A stretch of 64,000 nt of DNA, taken from assembly GCA_963383645.1 (NCBI GenBank), contig OY726557.1, positions 155,807,201 through 155,871,200 on the forward strand, read 5' to 3'. Made by a program: the position numbers and the translations under genes. The notes beneath the pieces are model-generated. The model saw only the letters and a list, made by a program, of their open reading frames with translations. It did not search any database and was not told the origin of the DNA. Source of the stretch: Muscardinus avellanarius. Its lineage: Eukaryota > Chordata > Mammalia > Rodentia > Gliridae. Shown here piece by piece: positions 60,342 through 64,000 of this stretch; within the stretch, counting starts at the first letter, position 1, and each line of letters begins with the position of its first letter.

Positions 60342-60895
60342 TGGATAGTTTGCCTTATTTTTTTATTTCACACAGCTGCTAGTTCCTTTTATTTTATTCT
60401 TGTTCTTTTTTCCTCTTTCTTCCTCTTTACTTCCTTTTTTTTTCATTCTCCTCCTTTGATTGGTTTTCCTTCCTTTTTCTTGGATTACATAATAGTCTTG
60501 GTATCTTGTGTGGATTCTTTTTTTTTATGTCTGTCTGCTCCTTCCATCATCCCTATTTACAAACCTTCCCACACTAACCTACATACTTTTCTCCCCCAAA
60601 ACTTTTCCCCGTAATATACCTCCTGGTTTAATACTCAAAGTATTTCTTATATCCATAATTACTCTACTAACGACAAGAGTCCTAGTAGTTAACTCTCTCT
60701 CATTCCTAGCAAGTTATTACCTTACCATACTTAAAGTCTTTCGCAACCTAACATATCCTCTACCTAATCCGACTCCTTTACCAATCACCCCAGCTCCTCA
60801 CACATCACCCGCCCTCAACACTGGAAAGGCTCTGCTGACTAGCCAATACCCCTAAACTCCTAATATTAAGATTTGACTAAGCACATTACTCATGA
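58750..60895 (+). promoter_or_regulatory. L1 5'UTR and internal promoter
   Basis: The start resembles other L1 5' ends here (gacacagcac downstream of the YY1-type site). The CpG-rich first 800 bp would be the sense promoter in a typical L1. Open frames at 59275-59917 on both strands are products of high GC. A T-rich region (60170-60530) and a C/T-rich region (60540-60840) precede ORF1. Confidence 0.8.
60292..60335. repeat. (TA)n microsatellite in the L1 5'UTR
   Basis: Pure TA dinucleotides. Confidence 0.95.
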
Positions 60896-61784
60896 ATGAT
60901 GGGTAGAAATCAGAAAAACAGGACAGAGAACGCTATAAATATGAGAACCAGGAATTATGAAGAGACAGCAGAAATCACGAATACTGACCTACTAGAAATG
61001 CAAGCAGGGGAGTTCAGAATCTTGATGTTCAATATGATGAAAGGATTTAAAACAAGTATAGAGGAGGTTAAAGGTGAACTAGAAACACTAAAAAAGAATC
61101 AGAAAGAGGTCTGGAATGAAATGAAAGAGGCAATAAGTGAAATGAAGACAGCAATAGAAAGAAATTCTGGAAGATTAGATGAAATGGAAAACAGAATATC
61201 AATATTAGAAGACAGTACATCCCAAACCGAAAACACAGTCAGCGACATAGAGAAATCTGTACAGCAACAAAACCTAAGCATCCAGCAATTATGGGATATG
61301 ATGAAGCACCCTAATTTACGGATAATAGGCATTGAGGAAGGGATAGAGGTACAGACCAAGGGCATCTGTAATATCTTCAAGGAAATAATCTCAGAGAATT
61401 ACCCAAATATGGAAAGAGATTGAATCTTCAAGTCCAGGAGGCATACAGAACTCGACTGAGACAGGACCAAAGAAAACCACTCCACACCACATAATAACCA
61501 AATTGACCAGCATAGAGGCCAAGGAAGGAATCTTAAAAGCAGTGAGAACAAAAGGACAGGTGACATATAGAGGCAAAACAATAAGAATCACCCCAGACTA
61601 TACAACCCAGGTCAGGAATGCTAGGAGAGACTGGTACGACGTGATTCAGACCCTGGAAGAAAATAACTTCCAACCAAGGCCCATCTATCCAGCAAAAGTA
61701 CTATTCATGATCAATGGGGAATTCAAAGTCTTTCAGGATGAACAGAATCTCAAAAAATTCATGAATTCAAAGCCAACACTATAG
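60896..61784 (+). pseudogene. L1 ORF1 (RNA-binding chaperone), broken by two frameshifts
   Basis: ORF1p forms trimers through a coiled coil and binds L1 RNA through an RRM and a C-terminal domain. The first frame (60896-61423) gives the N-terminus, a coiled coil from about residue 35 to 125 (heptads around EVKGELETLKKNQKEVWNE) and the RRM start (NLRIIGIEEG). At 61420 the frame shifts; a short middle stretch is read in a second frame to about 61480, then the third frame carries TSIEAKEGILKAVRTKGQV and RGKTIRITPD to a stop at 61782-61784. The start is the first ATG in frame; a second ATG follows at once. Total coding length is near that of mammalian ORF1. Confidence 0.9.
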
Positions 61785-61920
61785 AAAATTCCTAAAGAAA
61801 TAAACCATAAGGAAGAAAAATAGAAGCAGACTTCACAATCAGAGAAGAGAGGAAGCTAATAAGTGGGCCATTTAAGTAAAGAAGAAAGATCACACCACCC
61901 AAGAGTAGACAGAACACAAA

Positions 61921-64000
61921 ATGACAGAAAACAAAAATCATATTTCAATAATATCTCTTAATGTCAAAGGACTTAACTCACCAATCAAAAGACATAGACT
62001 GGCAATGTGGATTAGGAAACATAATCCAAATATATGCTATCTGCAAGAAACTCACCTCACAGCCAAAGACATTCACAGGCTGAACGTGAAAGGATGGAAA
62101 AAGATATACCATGCCACCAGTGACCAAAAAAGAGCAGGGGTAGCAACCCTGATATCCAACAAAACAGACTTTAAACTAAAACACATCAAAAGAGACAAAT
62201 CAGGGCACTTCCTTTTATTAAAAGGAACAATACACCAAGAAGATATAATGATAGTAAATTTTTATGCCCCAAATATGGGTGCAACCACATTTGTAAAACA
62301 AACCCTTCTGGACATAAGATCCCAAGTAGACCCAAATACAATAACTCTGGGAGACTTTAATACGCCTCTCACACCACTGGATCGATCTTCAAGGCAAAAG
62401 ATGAGTAAAGACGCTTTAGAACTAAAGGAAACCATAAACCAAATGGACCTAATAGACATTTTCAGAGTATTTCAACCAGGAACTACAGAATACACTTTCT
62501 TCTCAGCAGCCCATGGAACCTTCTCCAAAATAGATCACATCCTGGGACACAAAGAAAATACCAGTAAATTTAAAAAATGTAATATAATTCCATGCATCTT
62601 TTCAGACCACAATAGAATAAAAGTAGAAATCAACAACAGGAAACTCAAAAGAAAGTATTCAAATTCATGGAGAATGAATGATACACTATTGAATGACGAA
62701 TGGGTAAGAGCAGAAATTAGGGAAGGAAAAAGAAATTTATGGAAACCAACGAAAACAGAGACACAACCTACCAAAACCTATGGGACACCATGAAGGCAGT
62801 ACTAAGAGGAAAGTTTATTGCATTGAGTGCCCACATAAAAAGGACAGAGAACCACCAAGTAAAAGTAAAAAACCTAATGACACAACTCAAGGATCTAGAA
62901 ATTCTGCAACAGTCTATTCCCAAAGCCAGCAGAAGACAAGAAATCATCAAAATTAGAGCAGAAATAAATGAAATAGAGAACAAAAAAACAATTCAAAGAA
63001 TCAATAAAACAAAAAGTTGGTTGTTTGAAAAGATTAATAAAATTGATAAACCCCTGGCCAACCTAACCAAAATAAAAAGAGAATCAACTCAAATTATCAA
63101 AATTAGAAATGGAAAAGGAGATATCACCACAGATAGTGAAGAAATTCAAAATATTATCGGAAAATACTTTAAAAATTTATACTCCAATAGATTTGAAAAC
63201 CTGGATGAAATTGACAGATTTCGAAGCACAGTTAACCTTCCTACACTCAACCAAGAGGACATAGCAAGCCTAAACCAACCAATAACAACCAAAGAAATAG
63301 AAATGGCAATAAAAATTCTTCCACCAAAGAAAACCCCAGGCCCAGATGGGTTCCCAGCTAAATTCTACAAAACCTTCAGTGAACAACTAATACCAATACT
63401 TCATAACATGTTCCAGGAAATTGAAAGAGATGGAACTCTTCCAAATTCCTTCTATGAGGCCAGTATCACATTAATCCCCAAACCAAATAAAGATACCTCA
63501 AGAAAGGAAAACTACAGACCAATATCCTTAATGAATATAGATGCAAAAACTCTAAACAAAATACTAGCTATACGCATTCAAAACTATATCAAGAGAATAA
63601 TACACCATGACCAAGTAGGTTTCATCCCAGAAAAACAAGGCTGGTTCAACATACGCAAATCAATACATGTTATTCACCACATAAATAGAACCAAGAACAA
63701 AAACCACATCATCATAGCAATAGATGCTGAAAAAGCATTCGACAAAATCCAACACCCATTTATGTTAAAAACACTGAAAAAAATTGGAATAGAAGGAAAG
63801 TACTTCAACATCATCAAGGCAATATACTGCAAACCCAAAGCCAACATTATATTGAATGGGGAAAAACTACAAGAATTTCCGCTACAGTCAGGAACAAGAC
63901 AAGGATGCCCACTATCACCACTCCTTTTCAATATAGTCCTTGAGACTCTTGCTGCAGCAATCAGACAAGAGAAGGAAATCAAAGGAATCCACATAGGAAG
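61921..64000 (+). pseudogene. L1 ORF2 (endonuclease-reverse transcriptase), one frameshift, 3' part outside window
   Basis: The first 291 codons hold a complete APE-type endonuclease with all catalytic positions in the human L1 numbering: N14, E43, Y115, D145, N147, T192, D205, S228, D229, H230. A 1-nt loss in the A run near 62727-62733 shifts the frame; translation in that frame hits a stop at 62791-62793. The shifted frame is open from 62739 to the window end (about 420 codons, no stop) and contains the linker and reverse transcriptase motifs [26 protein letters not shown] and [15 protein letters not shown]. The FADD motif and C-terminus lie beyond the window. The endonuclease nicks T-rich targets and the reverse transcriptase primes there. 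Confidence 0.95.

Larger units (their letters stand above)
58750..64000 (+). mobile_element. Young L1, 5' complete, running off the window
   Basis: 5'UTR from about 58750 with a YY1-type site (caaaatggc, about 58756), a CpG-rich part (58860-59500) and a TA repeat (60292-60335). ORF1 60896-61784 (frameshifted), a spacer, then ORF2 from 61921 to the window end (one frameshift). Low divergence and long open stretches show recent insertion. Whether the 3' end is present cannot be seen. Confidence 0.95.

Overview
This window is mammalian nuclear DNA made almost wholly of retrotransposon-derived sequence. I found no functional host protein gene, tRNA, rRNA or CRISPR array. The SINEs join a 7SL/B1-like left half to a tRNA/ID-like right half (B1-dID type). 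That architecture is known from sciuromorph-type rodents such as squirrels, dormice and mountain beaver. The organism is therefore probably such a rodent; the species is not determined (inference).

Layout. 1-5.2 kb: SINE, a twin-primed L1 and an internally deleted L1. 5.2-5.7 kb: a solo LTR with a 5-bp target duplication inside an older SINE. 6-16.6 kb: AT-rich sequence with SINEs and a nested L1 pair. 16.67-19.97 kb: composite retrotransposon copy A (minus strand). 20.2-34.4 kb: L1 fragments, including one with a perfect 20-nt target duplication around a 5' inversion, SINEs, and long stretches without recognisable genes. 34.4-43.1 kb: two antisense L1 copies with nested insertions. 44.8-49.56 kb: a decayed processed pseudogene of NOL8 (minus strand), itself interrupted by L1 and SINE insertions. 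52.57-55.47 kb: composite copy B (minus strand). 55.7-58.4 kb: the 5' part of another L1. 58.75 kb to the end: a young L1 with 5'UTR, frameshifted ORF1, and ORF2 broken by one frameshift and running off the window.

Most notable. Two elements 33 kb apart in the same orientation share three modules in the same order: an L1-like 3' end with A-rich tail, a GC-rich array of about 50-bp monomers, and an upstream module of about 175-bp units. Each is bounded by its own target site duplication (14/15 nt and 12/12 nt). Copy B has a YY1-type motif about 11 nt from its 5' end, the position this motif takes in L1 promoters. This is the design of a non-autonomous, L1-mobilised composite retrotransposon, analogous to but not obviously homologous with primate SVA and LAVA. 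I do not recognise it as a named family.

How the parts relate: L1 would supply the endonuclease and reverse transcriptase. SINEs, the NOL8 retrocopy, the composite elements and most truncated L1s are the expected products of that machinery, and the target duplications and A-rich tails support this.
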